Below the pieces are notes generated by a model. The model was given only the letters and a program-made list of their open reading frames with translations, made no database searches and was not told where the DNA came from. Positions 8,123-19,849 of a stretch of 64,000 nucleotides of DNA are shown here, piece by piece; position 1 is the first letter of the stretch; each line of letters opens with the position of its first letter. Made by a program: the position numbers and the translations under genes. This DNA is from Nocardia sp. NRRL S-836 (lineage in GTDB: Bacteria > Actinomycetota > Actinomycetes > Mycobacteriales > Pseudonocardiaceae). The stretch spans positions 434,001-498,000 of the forward strand of contig NZ_LGDY01000091.1 of assembly GCF_001279525.1 (NCBI RefSeq). Reading direction: 5' to 3'.

Positions 8123-9058
8123 ATGACAGCGATCGCGACCCCGGACGACATCACCCGCCGCACCGCGGCGGCGAGGGACGCGGCGGTCGCGGCAGCCCGT
8201 GACCTCGGCCTCACCGTCACCGCCCCGGTGGTGCTCTACGAGCTCTTCTCGGTGGTCGTGCACCTGGCGCCGAGCCCCGTCGTGGCCCGCGTGCCGGTGG
8301 TCCTGCCGCACACCGAGGACCTCGACGCCACCAGCGCCCGGCAACGCCGCGAACTCGACGTGGCCCGCTGGCTGGCCGGCCGGGGCGTGCCGGTGATCCC
8401 GCCCAGCGACCTCGTGCCGCTCGAGCCCGTGCAACGCGACGGGTTCTCCATCACGTTCTGGCCGTTCGTGGCGCAGGACCACAGCGCGGAACCCGACTAC
8501 GCGGCGAACTCGCGGAAATCGGCGGAACTGCACGCGGCACTGAAGGAATATCCGGGCGAACTGGGATTCCTCGACACCGCCGATCCGCGGTTCATCACCG
8601 ACGCGCTCGGCATCTTGGCAAACCACCCGGAACTGGTCGATCCCGCCGATCTCGGCCGCGCCCGGCGCGAATGGATCGAACTCGAACCCCTCGTCTCGTC
8701 GCAGGCCGAATTCTCGAAGCGGTTTCCCGGAATCGAGCTGCAACCCGTGCACGGCGACTCGCCGCCCGCCAACATCTTCGCGAGCACGAACGGGTTGCTG
8801 TTCTCCGATTTCGAACTCGTGACGCGCGGGCCGGTGGAGTGGGACCTCGCCTCGCTCGGGCCGGACCTCGAAGCCGCGTACAACGAGGGCGCGCGCGAGA
8901 ACGGCCTCCGCGAGCTCGACCCGGACGTGCTGACGTTCGTCAACGCCGTCGCCGCCGTGCGGATCATCGCCTGCCTGGCGCTCGCCCCGCAGCTGCCGCA
9001 GCTGCCCGGGTTCCTGAAGCCGATGATCGACCTCTGGCGCACCCGTCCCTCGTTCTGA
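8123..9058 (+). CDS. Aminoglycoside phosphotransferase (APH)-family kinase-like protein
   Basis: The 311-residue protein resembles APH/choline-kinase folds. The Brenner catalytic loop reads VHGDSPPANIF (canonical HGDxHxxN) with the catalytic Asp and Asn kept. The magnesium-binding FSDFELVTRGPVEWDLAS corresponds to the usual IDFxxxxxGDPxxDLA. It may phosphorylate a small hydroxylated molecule or antibiotic, or be a housekeeping sugar kinase. There is no evidence that it gives resistance. It starts 63 bases from the divergent Nudix gene and ends before a strong bidirectional terminator. Confidence 0.85.
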   Translation: MTAIATPDDITRRTAAARDAAVAAARDLGLTVTAPVVLYELFSVVVHLAPSPVVARVPVVLPHTEDLDATSARQRRELDVARWLAGRGVPVIPPSDLVPLEPVQRDGFSITFWPFVAQDHSAEPDYAANSRKSAELHAALKEYPGELGFLDTADPRFITDALGILANHPELVDPADLGRARREWIELEPLVSSQAEFSKRFPGIELQPVHGDSPPANIFASTNGLLFSDFELVTRGPVEWDLASLGPDLEAAYNEGARENGLRELDPDVLTFVNAVAAVRIIACLALAPQLPQLPGFLKPMIDLWRTRPSF

Positions 9059-9063
9059 ACCAC

Positions 9064-9112
9064 CACGCGGGGAGCTTTCGTACAGTAGGAGCGTACGAAA
9101 GGTCCCCGCGTG
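9064..9112. terminator. Bidirectional hairpin terminator
   Basis: Twenty-base arms (9064-9083 and 9093-9112) pair with one mismatch around a 9-base loop. It stands between the convergent ends of the kinase gene (9058) and the GGDEF-EAL gene (9127). Confidence 0.9.
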
Positions 9113-9126
9113 CGATGAAAAGCGGG

Positions 9127-11049
9127 TCAGGCGTGCGCGGCAGCGCGGTCGCCGAGCCAGGCCACGACGTCCTCGGCGGGCAACGGCTCGCTGAGGAAGT
9201 AGCCCTGCACGACGTCACAGCCGGCCTCGGCCAGCGCGGTCCACGTGTCCTGGTCCTCCACGCCCTCCGCCACGGCCTGGAGGCCGAAGTTGCGGGCCAG
9301 CGCCACCAGGGCGTGCACGATCGCGCTGTCACCGGCGTCGGTGCACATGTGCGTGACGAACGAGCGGTCGAGCTTCATCTCGTGCACCCGCATGCTGCGC
9401 AGGTACGAGATCGACGAGTAGCCGGTGCCGAAGTCGTCGATCGACAGCCGCACGCCCAGCTCGGTCAGCCGGCGCAGCACGTCCACCGCGCGGTCCGGGT
9501 CGGAGATGATGGCCGACTCGGTGATCTCCAGCGTGAGCAGGCGGGCGGGCAGGCCGTGGCGTTTGATCAGGTCGGCCACGTCGCCGGGGAACTCGGTGTG
9601 GTGCAGGCAGGCGGCGCCCACGTTCACCGACACCGGCACCTCCCAGCCCGCGTCCGACCAGGTGCGGCACTGCCGCAGCGCCGCGTCGATCACGTACCGG
9701 GTCAGCGGCTCGATCAGGCCGTTCTCCTCGGCGATCGGGATGAACTCGTCCGGCCGCACCAGGCCGCGCGTCGGGTGCTGCCAGCGCGCCAGCGCCTCCA
9801 CGCCGCACACGGCACCCGTGTCGGCCAGCGCCTTGGGCTGGTAGTGCAGGAACAGCTCACCGCGGTCGATCGCGTGCCGCAGCTCCGTCACGGCCGTCAG
9901 CTGCGAGGCGCCGCGCTCGTGCAGGCGTGCGTCGTACACGGCCACACCGGACTTGTCCCGCTTGGCGGCGTACATCGCGATGTCGGCGTGCCGCAGCAGC
10001 TCGTGTCCGTCCAGGGAGTCGTTGGGGCACAGCGCCACGCCGACGCTGCCCGCGATCTCCAGCTCCAGGCCCTCCAGCGTCACCGGCATCGCCAGCGCCG
10101 TGAGGATCTTCTCCGCGACCATCCGCGCGTTGTCCGCCGACCCGACACCGGGCAGCAGCACCGCGAACTCGTCACCGCCCAGCCGGGCCACCAGGTCGGT
10201 GTCGCGCACCGCCCACGACAGCCGGTTGGCCACCTGGCGCAGCAGCAGGTCACCGCAGTGGTGCCCGAGCGAGTCGTTGACCTCCTTGAACCGGTCGAGG
10301 TCCACGATCAGCAACGCCAGCGGCTCGTTCTTCTTGTGCGCCTTGGCCACGACCAGTTCCATCCGCCGCGCGAGCAGCGTCCGGTTCGCCAGGCCCGTCA
10401 ACGCGTCGTGGTGCGCCTCGTGCTCGTTCTTCGCGGCCTGGCGCAGGATCTTGCGGCGGTAGCCGAGCAGCACCATGCCGAACAGGCCCACCAGGAACGC
10501 GTCCAGCACGAACGCCACGAGCTGCGCGACCCGCAGCCGGTTGTTCTTCTCATCGGCGGCACGCAGGTACTCGGTCGTGTCGAGCTGCTTGGCGCCGATC
10601 GCCGCGGAGATCTGGCGGCGCAGCGACGAGTGCGCGAACCCGGCCTGGTCGACCTGCGCGGGGTCCTCGCCGGCGAGCACCTTGCGCAGCGTGTCCGTCG
10701 TCGTGTCGTAGAGCGGCAACAGGCGCGTGGCCACCGCCACGTCCGACGGGTCGCCGTTCGCCCGCAGCCACTCCAGCTCGCCGCGGGCCGCGCCGACCGA
10801 GTGCCGCAACGGCTCGACGGTCTGCTCGGTGCGCTTGAGCTGCAGGTCGCGCAGCGCGTTGTCGGCGATGGTGATGTGTTCGAGCACCCGGCTCCAGCGC
10901 TCGCTGGTCTCGTTGAGCTCACGCACGTGCGCGGTCGTGGCCTGCGCGCTGATGCTGCTCCACAACGCCAGCCCCGCCAGCGCCAGCAGCCCGGCCGTCA
11001 GCCCCGCCGTCGCCACCCGTGCGGTGGCGCGGCCCTCCCAAAGCCTCAC
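9127..11049 (-). CDS. Membrane GGDEF-EAL cyclic-di-GMP enzyme, module copy 1
   Basis: The 640-residue protein has a first membrane helix (about 12-34), an extracytoplasmic helical domain of about 140 residues (CHASE3 or four-helix-bundle type), and a second helix (about 174-196). A GGDEF domain follows with intact RLGGDEFAVLL and an RDTD inhibitory I-site five residues before it, then an EAL domain with intact VEALARW, QPKALAD and DDFGTGYSS. Both diguanylate cyclase and phosphodiesterase motifs are kept. Its GTG start at 11049 overlaps the stop of the sugar-binding lipoprotein gene (GTGA), so the two are translated together. The lipoprotein is therefore a likely ligand sensor for the outer helical domain (inference). 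A paralogue lies at 49535-51499. Confidence 0.93.
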   Translation of the reverse strand: MRLWEGRATARVATAGLTAGLLALAGLALWSSISAQATTAHVRELNETSERWSRVLEHITIADNALRDLQLKRTEQTVEPLRHSVGAARGELEWLRANGDPSDVAVATRLLPLYDTTTDTLRKVLAGEDPAQVDQAGFAHSSLRRQISAAIGAKQLDTTEYLRAADEKNNRLRVAQLVAFVLDAFLVGLFGMVLLGYRRKILRQAAKNEHEAHHDALTGLANRTLLARRMELVVAKAHKKNEPLALLIVDLDRFKEVNDSLGHHCGDLLLRQVANRLSWAVRDTDLVARLGGDEFAVLLPGVGSADNARMVAEKILTALAMPVTLEGLELEIAGSVGVALCPNDSLDGHELLRHADIAMYAAKRDKSGVAVYDARLHERGASQLTAVTELRHAIDRGELFLHYQPKALADTGAVCGVEALARWQHPTRGLVRPDEFIPIAEENGLIEPLTRYVIDAALRQCRTWSDAGWEVPVSVNVGAACLHHTEFPGDVADLIKRHGLPARLLTLEITESAIISDPDRAVDVLRRLTELGVRLSIDDFGTGYSSISYLRSMRVHEMKLDRSFVTHMCTDAGDSAIVHALVALARNFGLQAVAEGVEDQDTWTALAEAGCDVVQGYFLSEPLPAEDVVAWLGDRAAAHA

Positions 11050-12104
11050 CGTGCCTGCTCCAACGGTCGCAACCAGCTCGCGGGGTCCTCGACGAAGGCG
11101 TCGATGCGGGGACGGAACCACTCCTTGCGCGCCTGCTCCGACTCCTGCCGGTGCAGGACCTCGTCGAGGTTCGCCGTCGTGATCGCGAGGCCAGGGGTGA
11201 GCACCCACCCCTCGGGTAACCGCGCGCCGCCTCTGGCCTGCCGGGCGAGCAGCCACCCGGCGACCGCGCCCTTGAGGTAGTGCTCCGGCGAGACCGACGC
11301 CACCATCGCTCCGTCCCGCACCGCCTGCAACGTCCGAGGGTCGACCCCGAACCCGCCCACCAGCCACCTCGCCGACTTCTCGGTCTTGATCGCGGCGAGG
11401 TTGAACCCGTCGCAGTCTCCGGTTCCCACGAAAGCCAGTGCGTCGGGGTTGGCCGCCACGAGCCGTCGCCACGCGTCGAGGTTGGCCTCGTCGTCGCGCT
11501 GCGTGTCGAACGGCCCCAGCACCCGCACTCCCGGTAGTTTTTCGGCGAATCGCCCTCGAACGCCATCGGCCCGGTCGTCGAACCCGGTGAGTCCGGGAGT
11601 GGCGTTTCCGAGCACCACGGTTCCGGCCGCGTCCGAGGGCAGTCGGCGCGTCAACTCGTCAGCCAGCTTTTCGCCGAGCTCGTAGTTGTCGTTACCGATG
11701 TGCAGTTCTACCCCGGAACTCGCGGTGAGTCGCATGTCCACGCCGACAACGGCGACCCGGTCGCGCAACGCCTCTCCGATGGAGGGTGCGATCAGCGCGG
11801 GTTCGGACGTGGCGACGGCGACACCGCTTTTCGCGGTCCGCGACAACTCCCGGAACAACTCGACTTCCCTGTGCCCGTCGTGACCGGACGGCCCGGTCAC
11901 GGTCGCGCTCACCGCGCCGACCCGGCCGACTCCCTCGTGGAACCCGCTCGTCATCTCCTGCGCGAACGAACCGCCCGTGCGCTTCACCACGAACCCGACG
12001 TGCGGCAACGCCGCCGAGCCCACAGCGGAACCGCAGCCGGTGGTGGCGACGGTGGTGCCGGCGAGAAGGCCCAACAGACCCAGCACCAGCCCCGCTGTTC
12101 GCAT
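11046..12104 (-). CDS. Sugar-type periplasmic-binding lipoprotein coupled to GGDEF-EAL, copy 1
   Basis: The 352-residue protein has a signal with a lipobox-like ATTGC (cysteine at about 24) and a type I periplasmic-binding (Peripla_BP_4, RbsB/LacI-like) fold. It has PHVGFVVKRTGGSF at the first strand, an IAPSIGEAL segment, and a DALAFVGTGDCDGFNLAAI region. No ABC permease or ATPase gene is nearby, so a sensing role is more likely than uptake. The downstream partner is the coupled GGDEF-EAL gene. The start ATG has GAGGTCTGCC before it. It is clearly paralogous to 48317-49372: both share AxxSPEHY/VSAEHF-KGAVAG and end RPLxQAR. Confidence 0.9.
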   Translation of the reverse strand: MRTAGLVLGLLGLLAGTTVATTGCGSAVGSAALPHVGFVVKRTGGSFAQEMTSGFHEGVGRVGAVSATVTGPSGHDGHREVELFRELSRTAKSGVAVATSEPALIAPSIGEALRDRVAVVGVDMRLTASSGVELHIGNDNYELGEKLADELTRRLPSDAAGTVVLGNATPGLTGFDDRADGVRGRFAEKLPGVRVLGPFDTQRDDEANLDAWRRLVAANPDALAFVGTGDCDGFNLAAIKTEKSARWLVGGFGVDPRTLQAVRDGAMVASVSPEHYLKGAVAGWLLARQARGGARLPEGWVLTPGLAITTANLDEVLHRQESEQARKEWFRPRIDAFVEDPASWLRPLEQAR

Positions 12105-12201
12105 GGCAGACCTCGGACTCGCTCGACCGACGGGCGGTTGATCTCCAGAGCGGCCGATGCTACATCGCTTGGTGCCAAATCGGGATAACGCACCCACGTA
12201 C

Positions 12202-12215
12202 GGGAAGCGCTTTCA
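12202..12215. promoter_or_regulatory. LacI-family/cre-like operator
   Basis: The sequence gggaagcgctttca has the central AAGCGCTT palindrome typical of LacI/GalR-family operators (consensus-like TGAAAGCGCTTTCA). It lies 98 bases upstream of the sugar-binding lipoprotein start at 12104, in the space after metH. This suggests sugar control of the sensor module. No LacI gene is in the window. Confidence 0.5.
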
Positions 12216-12246
12216 CATTACCGGAACCGCCGACGCCACCGACCGC

Positions 12247-15828
<3,582 letters not shown>

Positions 15829-15845
15829 GCGCGCTCCCGAATAGT

Positions 15846-15920
15846 CGGAAGCGCCCTTGTTGCGTGGTGACTCGACGCCGAGCGTGGCAGGCGCGAGGGC
15901 CTGTTGCAGCGCTTCTCGAC
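15846..15920 (-). promoter_or_regulatory. S-adenosylhomocysteine (SAH) riboswitch upstream of metH
   Basis: Read on the minus strand, P1 pairs 15920-15915 (GTCGAG) with 15882-15877 (CTCGGC). Right after P1 comes GAAGCGCTGCAAC, the SAH-riboswitch signature; an inner stem pairs CAGGC with GCCTG, followed by CCACGCTCGG. The downstream GCGCTTC (15854-15848) is fully complementary to GAAGCGC, giving the 7-bp pseudoknot of this class, and AACAAGGGCGCTTCC matches the conserved 3' part. It ends 18 bases before the metH GTG. In known examples SAH binding turns on SAH recycling genes including metH. Confidence 0.9.
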
Positions 15921-15986
15921 ATCGTTTGGAAGTCTAGCGTGATCGACCATGGGTCAGGAAACCGTCTCAAGAAATAGGATGGTCCG

Positions 15987-16817
15987 ATGACTGGCGGACG
16001 CGCGTTGGTGCTGGGTGGCGGCGGTGTCACCGGGATCGCCTGGGAGACAGGGCTTCTCCACGGGCTCGCGGAACGCGGGATCGACCTCGCGCAGGCCGAC
16101 CTGTTCGTCGGCACGTCGGCCGGTTCGGTGGTCGCGACGCAGGTGGCGGGCGGTGTGCCGCTGAGCGAGCTGTACGCGGGCCAGCTGCTGCCGCCGGACG
16201 GGGAGCTCCCGGCCCGGCTCACCGGCTGGATGGTGGTGCGGTATGCGCTTTCCTTCGCCTTGCCGGGCTCCGGTGCCGCCAAGCGGGCGCGGCTGGGACG
16301 GGCGGCGCTGCGCGCGTCCACGCCCTCGGAGGCCTCGCGGCGTGCGGTGTTCGAGAGCCGGCTGTCCATCAGGGACTGGCCTTCGCGGCCGTTGCAGGTG
16401 ACCGCGGTGGACGCCGCCGACGGGCGGTTCGTGTCGTTCTCCCGGTACAGCGACGTCCCGCTGGTGGACGCGGTGGCCGCGTCGTGCGCGGTGCCGCTGG
16501 TGTGGCCGCCGGTGACCATCGGCGGGCGCCGGTACATGGACGGCGGGATGCGGTCGGTGGCGAACGTCGACATCGCGGCCGGCTCCTCGCGGGTGGTCGT
16601 CGTGGCACCGCTGACGCGGGCCATGAGCAAGGAGGCGACCCCGCAGGCGCAGGCCGACCGGCTCGGGGTGCCGTCGATCGTGGTCAGCCCGGACGCCGCG
16701 GCGCTGGCGGCGATCGGGAAGAACCTGCTGGACCCGGCCCGGCGCAAGCCGGCGGCGGAGGCGGGGTACGCGCAGGCCGCGTCGGTCGCCGACGCCGTTC
16801 GCGCGGTCTGGAGTTGA
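15987..16817 (+). CDS. Patatin-like phospholipase family protein
   Basis: The 276-residue protein has the glycine-rich oxyanion motif LVLGGGGVTGIAW, nucleophile elbow GTSAGS with Ser44, and the catalytic Asp in MDGGMRS (Asp185), the Ser-Asp dyad of patatins. No signal peptide is visible, so it is likely cytosolic or peripherally membrane-bound, acting on acyl ester lipids. ATG 15987 follows AGGATGG. It is divergent from metH, with 158 bp between them that also hold the riboswitch leader. Confidence 0.92.
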   Translation: MTGGRALVLGGGGVTGIAWETGLLHGLAERGIDLAQADLFVGTSAGSVVATQVAGGVPLSELYAGQLLPPDGELPARLTGWMVVRYALSFALPGSGAAKRARLGRAALRASTPSEASRRAVFESRLSIRDWPSRPLQVTAVDAADGRFVSFSRYSDVPLVDAVAASCAVPLVWPPVTIGGRRYMDGGMRSVANVDIAAGSSRVVVVAPLTRAMSKEATPQAQADRLGVPSIVVSPDAAALAAIGKNLLDPARRKPAAEAGYAQAASVADAVRAVWS

Positions 16818-16932
16818 TCACTGTCCGAATGCGCAACAACTGGTCCGCACCTCTTGTGATAGGCCTCTGACCTGCATACCGTCGCCAACCACTCGCATTG
16901 ACAGCTTTGTTAACTAATTGCTGGAGGCGGTC

Positions 16933-18624
16933 GTGGGCGGCAGAACGACGGCAATCGGGGCGGTCGGGCTCGTGCTCGGTCTCCTCGTCGCAGGGGTGAC
17001 CAGTGCGTCGGCGGCGGATCCGCTGGTCTCGCAGGGCAAGGCGGTGACGGCCTCCTCGACCGAGGGGACCGGTTTCGAGGCGTCCAGGGCGGTCGACGGC
17101 AGCGCGTCGACCCGCTGGGCCTCGGCGGAGGGGCACGATCCGGAGTGGCTGCGGGTCGACCTCGGCTCGGCGCACGCGATCAGCCGCGTGAAGCTGACCT
17201 GGGAGGCCGCCTACGCCAAGGCCTACCGGGTGCAGACCTCGGCGGACGGCACGGCGTGGACCGACGTCTACTCGACCACCACCGGTGACGGCGGCACCGA
17301 CGACCTGACGCTGTCGGGCTCCGGCCAGTACGTGCGGGTCTACGGCACGGCCCGCGCGACGGCGTACGGCTACTCGTTGTGGGAGCTGGAGGTCTACGGC
17401 GTGGCCGGCGGCACGAACCCGCCGACGACCACCACGACGCCACCCACGACCACGCCACCGCCCTCGGGTCTCGGCTACCCGTTCGGCAGCAGGCAGACCC
17501 CGTACGCGGCGGGCATGCTCCGCCCGTCGGGCAGCACCTCGGCGCTGGACGCGAAGATCGTCGACTACTACCAGCGGTGGAAGGCCGCGTTCGTGAAGCA
17601 GAACTGCGGCAACGGCTGGTACCAGGTCATCTCCCCGGACGCGGCGTTCCCGTACGTGGCCGAGGCGCAGGGCTACGGCATGGTGATCACCGCGACGATG
17701 GCGGGCGCCGACCCGGACGCGAAGAAGATCTTCGACGGCCTGCTGAAGTACAAGCTCGCCCACCCCTCGGCGAACAACCCCGACCTGCTCGCCTCCGAGC
17801 AGGACACCGCCTGCCGCAGCGTCAACGGCAGCGACAGCGCGACCGACGGCGACATGGACACCGCCTACGGCCTGCTGCTGGCCGACCGCCAGTGGGGCAG
17901 CGCGGGCACCTACAACTACAGGCAGATCGCGGTCAAGAACATCAACGCGATCAAGAAGAGCCTGATCAACCCCAACACGAACCTGCTGCTCATGGGCGAC
18001 TGGTCCGGGCCGGACAACAGCCGCCAGTACTACGGTTCCCGCTCCTCGGACTGGATGGCCGACCACTTCCGCGCGTTCCGCACGGCGACCGGCGACTCGG
18101 CGTGGGACACGATCCGCGCCAAGCACCAGGACCTCATCGCCACGCTGCAGTCGAAGTACGCGTCGGGCACCGGCCTGCTGCCGGACTTCGTGCAGGACAC
18201 CAACACCACCGCCAAGCCGGCGGTCGGCAAGATGCTGGAGGAGACCGCCACCGACGGCAAGTACTGGTACAACGCGTGCCGCGACCCGTGGCGCATCGGC
18301 GCGGACGCGGCCCTGACCGGCGACGCCAAGTCGCTGGCGGCGGCGCGCAAGCTCAACTCGTGGATCAAGGGCAAGACCGGCGGTGACCCGAACAAGATCG
18401 CCGTCGGCTACCAGCTCAACGGGACGCAGATCAACAGCGGCAGCGACTCGGCGTTCGTGGCGCCGTTCGCGGTCGCGGCCACGACGGACCCCGGCAGCCA
18501 GGCGTGGCTGGACGCGTTGTGGAACAAGATGGTGAACACGCCGATCAACACGGACACGTACTTCGGTGCGAGCATCCAGCTGCAGGTGATGATCACGGTG
18601 AGCGGCAACCACTGGATCCCGTGA
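16933..18624 (+). CDS. Secreted GH8 glycosidase with F5/8 type C domain
   Basis: The 563-residue product has a Sec signal (VGGRTTAIGAVGLVLGLLVAG, cleaved near ASA at about 30), then an F5/8C discoidin-like carbohydrate-binding domain (about 35-155). A Pro/Thr linker (NPPTTTTTPPTTTPPP) and a glycoside hydrolase family 8 domain (about 180-563) follow. The GH8 domain keeps the acid Glu244 in AEAQGYGM and the DGDMDTAYGLL motif (Asp307, Asp309). GH8 enzymes cut beta-1,4 glucans, chitosan or xylan with inversion; the substrate is not fixed by sequence. GTG 16933 is preceded by GGAGG at five bases. A hairpin terminator follows the stop. Confidence 0.94.
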   Translation: MGGRTTAIGAVGLVLGLLVAGVTSASAADPLVSQGKAVTASSTEGTGFEASRAVDGSASTRWASAEGHDPEWLRVDLGSAHAISRVKLTWEAAYAKAYRVQTSADGTAWTDVYSTTTGDGGTDDLTLSGSGQYVRVYGTARATAYGYSLWELEVYGVAGGTNPPTTTTTPPTTTPPPSGLGYPFGSRQTPYAAGMLRPSGSTSALDAKIVDYYQRWKAAFVKQNCGNGWYQVISPDAAFPYVAEAQGYGMVITATMAGADPDAKKIFDGLLKYKLAHPSANNPDLLASEQDTACRSVNGSDSATDGDMDTAYGLLLADRQWGSAGTYNYRQIAVKNINAIKKSLINPNTNLLLMGDWSGPDNSRQYYGSRSSDWMADHFRAFRTATGDSAWDTIRAKHQDLIATLQSKYASGTGLLPDFVQDTNTTAKPAVGKMLEETATDGKYWYNACRDPWRIGADAALTGDAKSLAAARKLNSWIKGKTGGDPNKIAVGYQLNGTQINSGSDSAFVAPFAVAATTDPGSQAWLDALWNKMVNTPINTDTYFGASIQLQVMITVSGNHWIP

Positions 18625-18640
18625 CCCGAGCGGTGGTCTG

Positions 18641-18692
18641 AGCGAACGGGGTGCTGTCCCGGGCCGGTGCCTGGGGCAGCACCCCGTTCGCT
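18641..18692. terminator. Bidirectional hairpin terminator
   Basis: Perfect 16-bp arms (18641-18656 and 18677-18692, agcgaacggggtgctg and complement) with a 20-base GC-rich loop lie between the convergent GH8 and methyltransferase genes. Confidence 0.88.
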
Positions 18693-18728
18693 ACGCTCGG
18701 CCACATCTTCCGGCGGACACCACCCGCG

Positions 18729-19793
18729 TCAGAGCGTCCGCAGGAACACCGGTCCGCCCTCCTCGGCGTTGCGCCCCTTCTCGACGAACGCGATGTTGTG
18801 GTGGAACGAGATCCCGCTGATGTTGCGCTGCACGTACCCGCCGTCGACGCGCGGATCGGCCACCTCGGAGAGGTTCAGTCCGTCCACAAAGGACTTCAGC
18901 ATCCCCATCGACGTACCGGCTCCGCCGTCGGGCGCACCACCCCAGCTCGGCCAGTACGCGGTCTGCAGGTCCTCCACCACGTACACCCCGCCCAGCCGGA
19001 CGTGCGGGAACAGCGCGTGGAACGACGTCCGCACGTGGTCGTTGCGGTGACTGCCGTCGTCGATGACCACGTCGAACGGGCCGAGTCGCGCTCCCAGGTC
19101 GTCCAGGAACCCCGCGTCGGACTGGTCGCCCCGGACGGTCGTGATCCGCGGTCCGGTCACGCCGGTCTTCTCGGCGATGTCCAGGCCGTGGATCAGGCCG
19201 CGCCGGAAGTAGTGCTGCCACATCCGCAACGAGGCGCCGCCGCTCGCCGGGTCGTCGTAGCCGCCGATGCCGATCTCCAGCAGCTTCACCGGTTCGGTGC
19301 GCAGGCGGGCGAGGTGGCGTTCGTAGTGCTGGGTGTACCAGTGCAGGTCGCCCCACTTGTCCGAGCCGTACCGCACGGCCAGCGTGCCGAGGTCCTGCTG
19401 CCGCGGGCGCAGGGCACTCAGCACCGCGTCGACCGCCTCGGGATAGCCCTTCCTGCGGTGGAACCACGCGCCCATGCCGGCCTCGTCCAGCTCGGCGGCG
19501 GGGGAGCGGACCGCGAGGCTCGGCCAGGTCGTGGCGGTGCCGTAGAGGGTGCGCACGGCGTCGGCGAGGTCGAGTGAGACGACGTGCTCCGACGTCGTGG
19601 CCAGGCAGGACGTGACCGTGCCCGCGAAGGACAGGTCGAGGCGGACGTCGTGCTCGACGTCGCCGATCTCGGCGAGCACGGCCTCGATGACCGCGCCGGG
19701 GCCGAGCCTGCCGACCACGTCGTCGAGCAGGTCGTGGCCGGCGGTCGCGGCCTGCAGCAGCGGGGCGAGAACCGGCCAGCGGGCGTCGAGCAC
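18729..19793 (-). CDS. MycE/TylE-like SAM-dependent O-methyltransferase
   Basis: The 354-residue protein has an N-terminal helical domain (about 1-130) and a C-terminal Rossmann methyltransferase domain. The C-terminal domain contains KLLEIGIGGYDDPASGG, GLDIAEK, FDVVIDDGSHRNDH and YVVEDLQTAYWPSWGG. These features match the MycE family, metal-dependent sugar O-methyltransferases of macrolide pathways; the paired Asp in VIDDGSH are expected metal ligands. No macrolide or deoxysugar genes are nearby, so its substrate is unknown. GTG 19793 follows GAGGTG. It is divergent from the DUF5829 gene. Confidence 0.85.
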   Translation of the reverse strand: MLDARWPVLAPLLQAATAGHDLLDDVVGRLGPGAVIEAVLAEIGDVEHDVRLDLSFAGTVTSCLATTSEHVVSLDLADAVRTLYGTATTWPSLAVRSPAAELDEAGMGAWFHRRKGYPEAVDAVLSALRPRQQDLGTLAVRYGSDKWGDLHWYTQHYERHLARLRTEPVKLLEIGIGGYDDPASGGASLRMWQHYFRRGLIHGLDIAEKTGVTGPRITTVRGDQSDAGFLDDLGARLGPFDVVIDDGSHRNDHVRTSFHALFPHVRLGGVYVVEDLQTAYWPSWGGAPDGGAGTSMGMLKSFVDGLNLSEVADPRVDGGYVQRNISGISFHHNIAFVEKGRNAEEGGPVFLRTL

Positions 19794-19849
19794 TGTCGCA
19801 CCTCGTTTGACTTGAGTCCGGGTCGAGCGGGTTCTCCTACGATCCCATC

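Noticed and set aside
8123..9058. An antibiotic resistance gene for the cluster product
   Set aside because: The protein is only APH-like with an altered Brenner loop (HGDSPPAN) and is 16 kb from the cluster; bisindoles lack the amino-sugar target.
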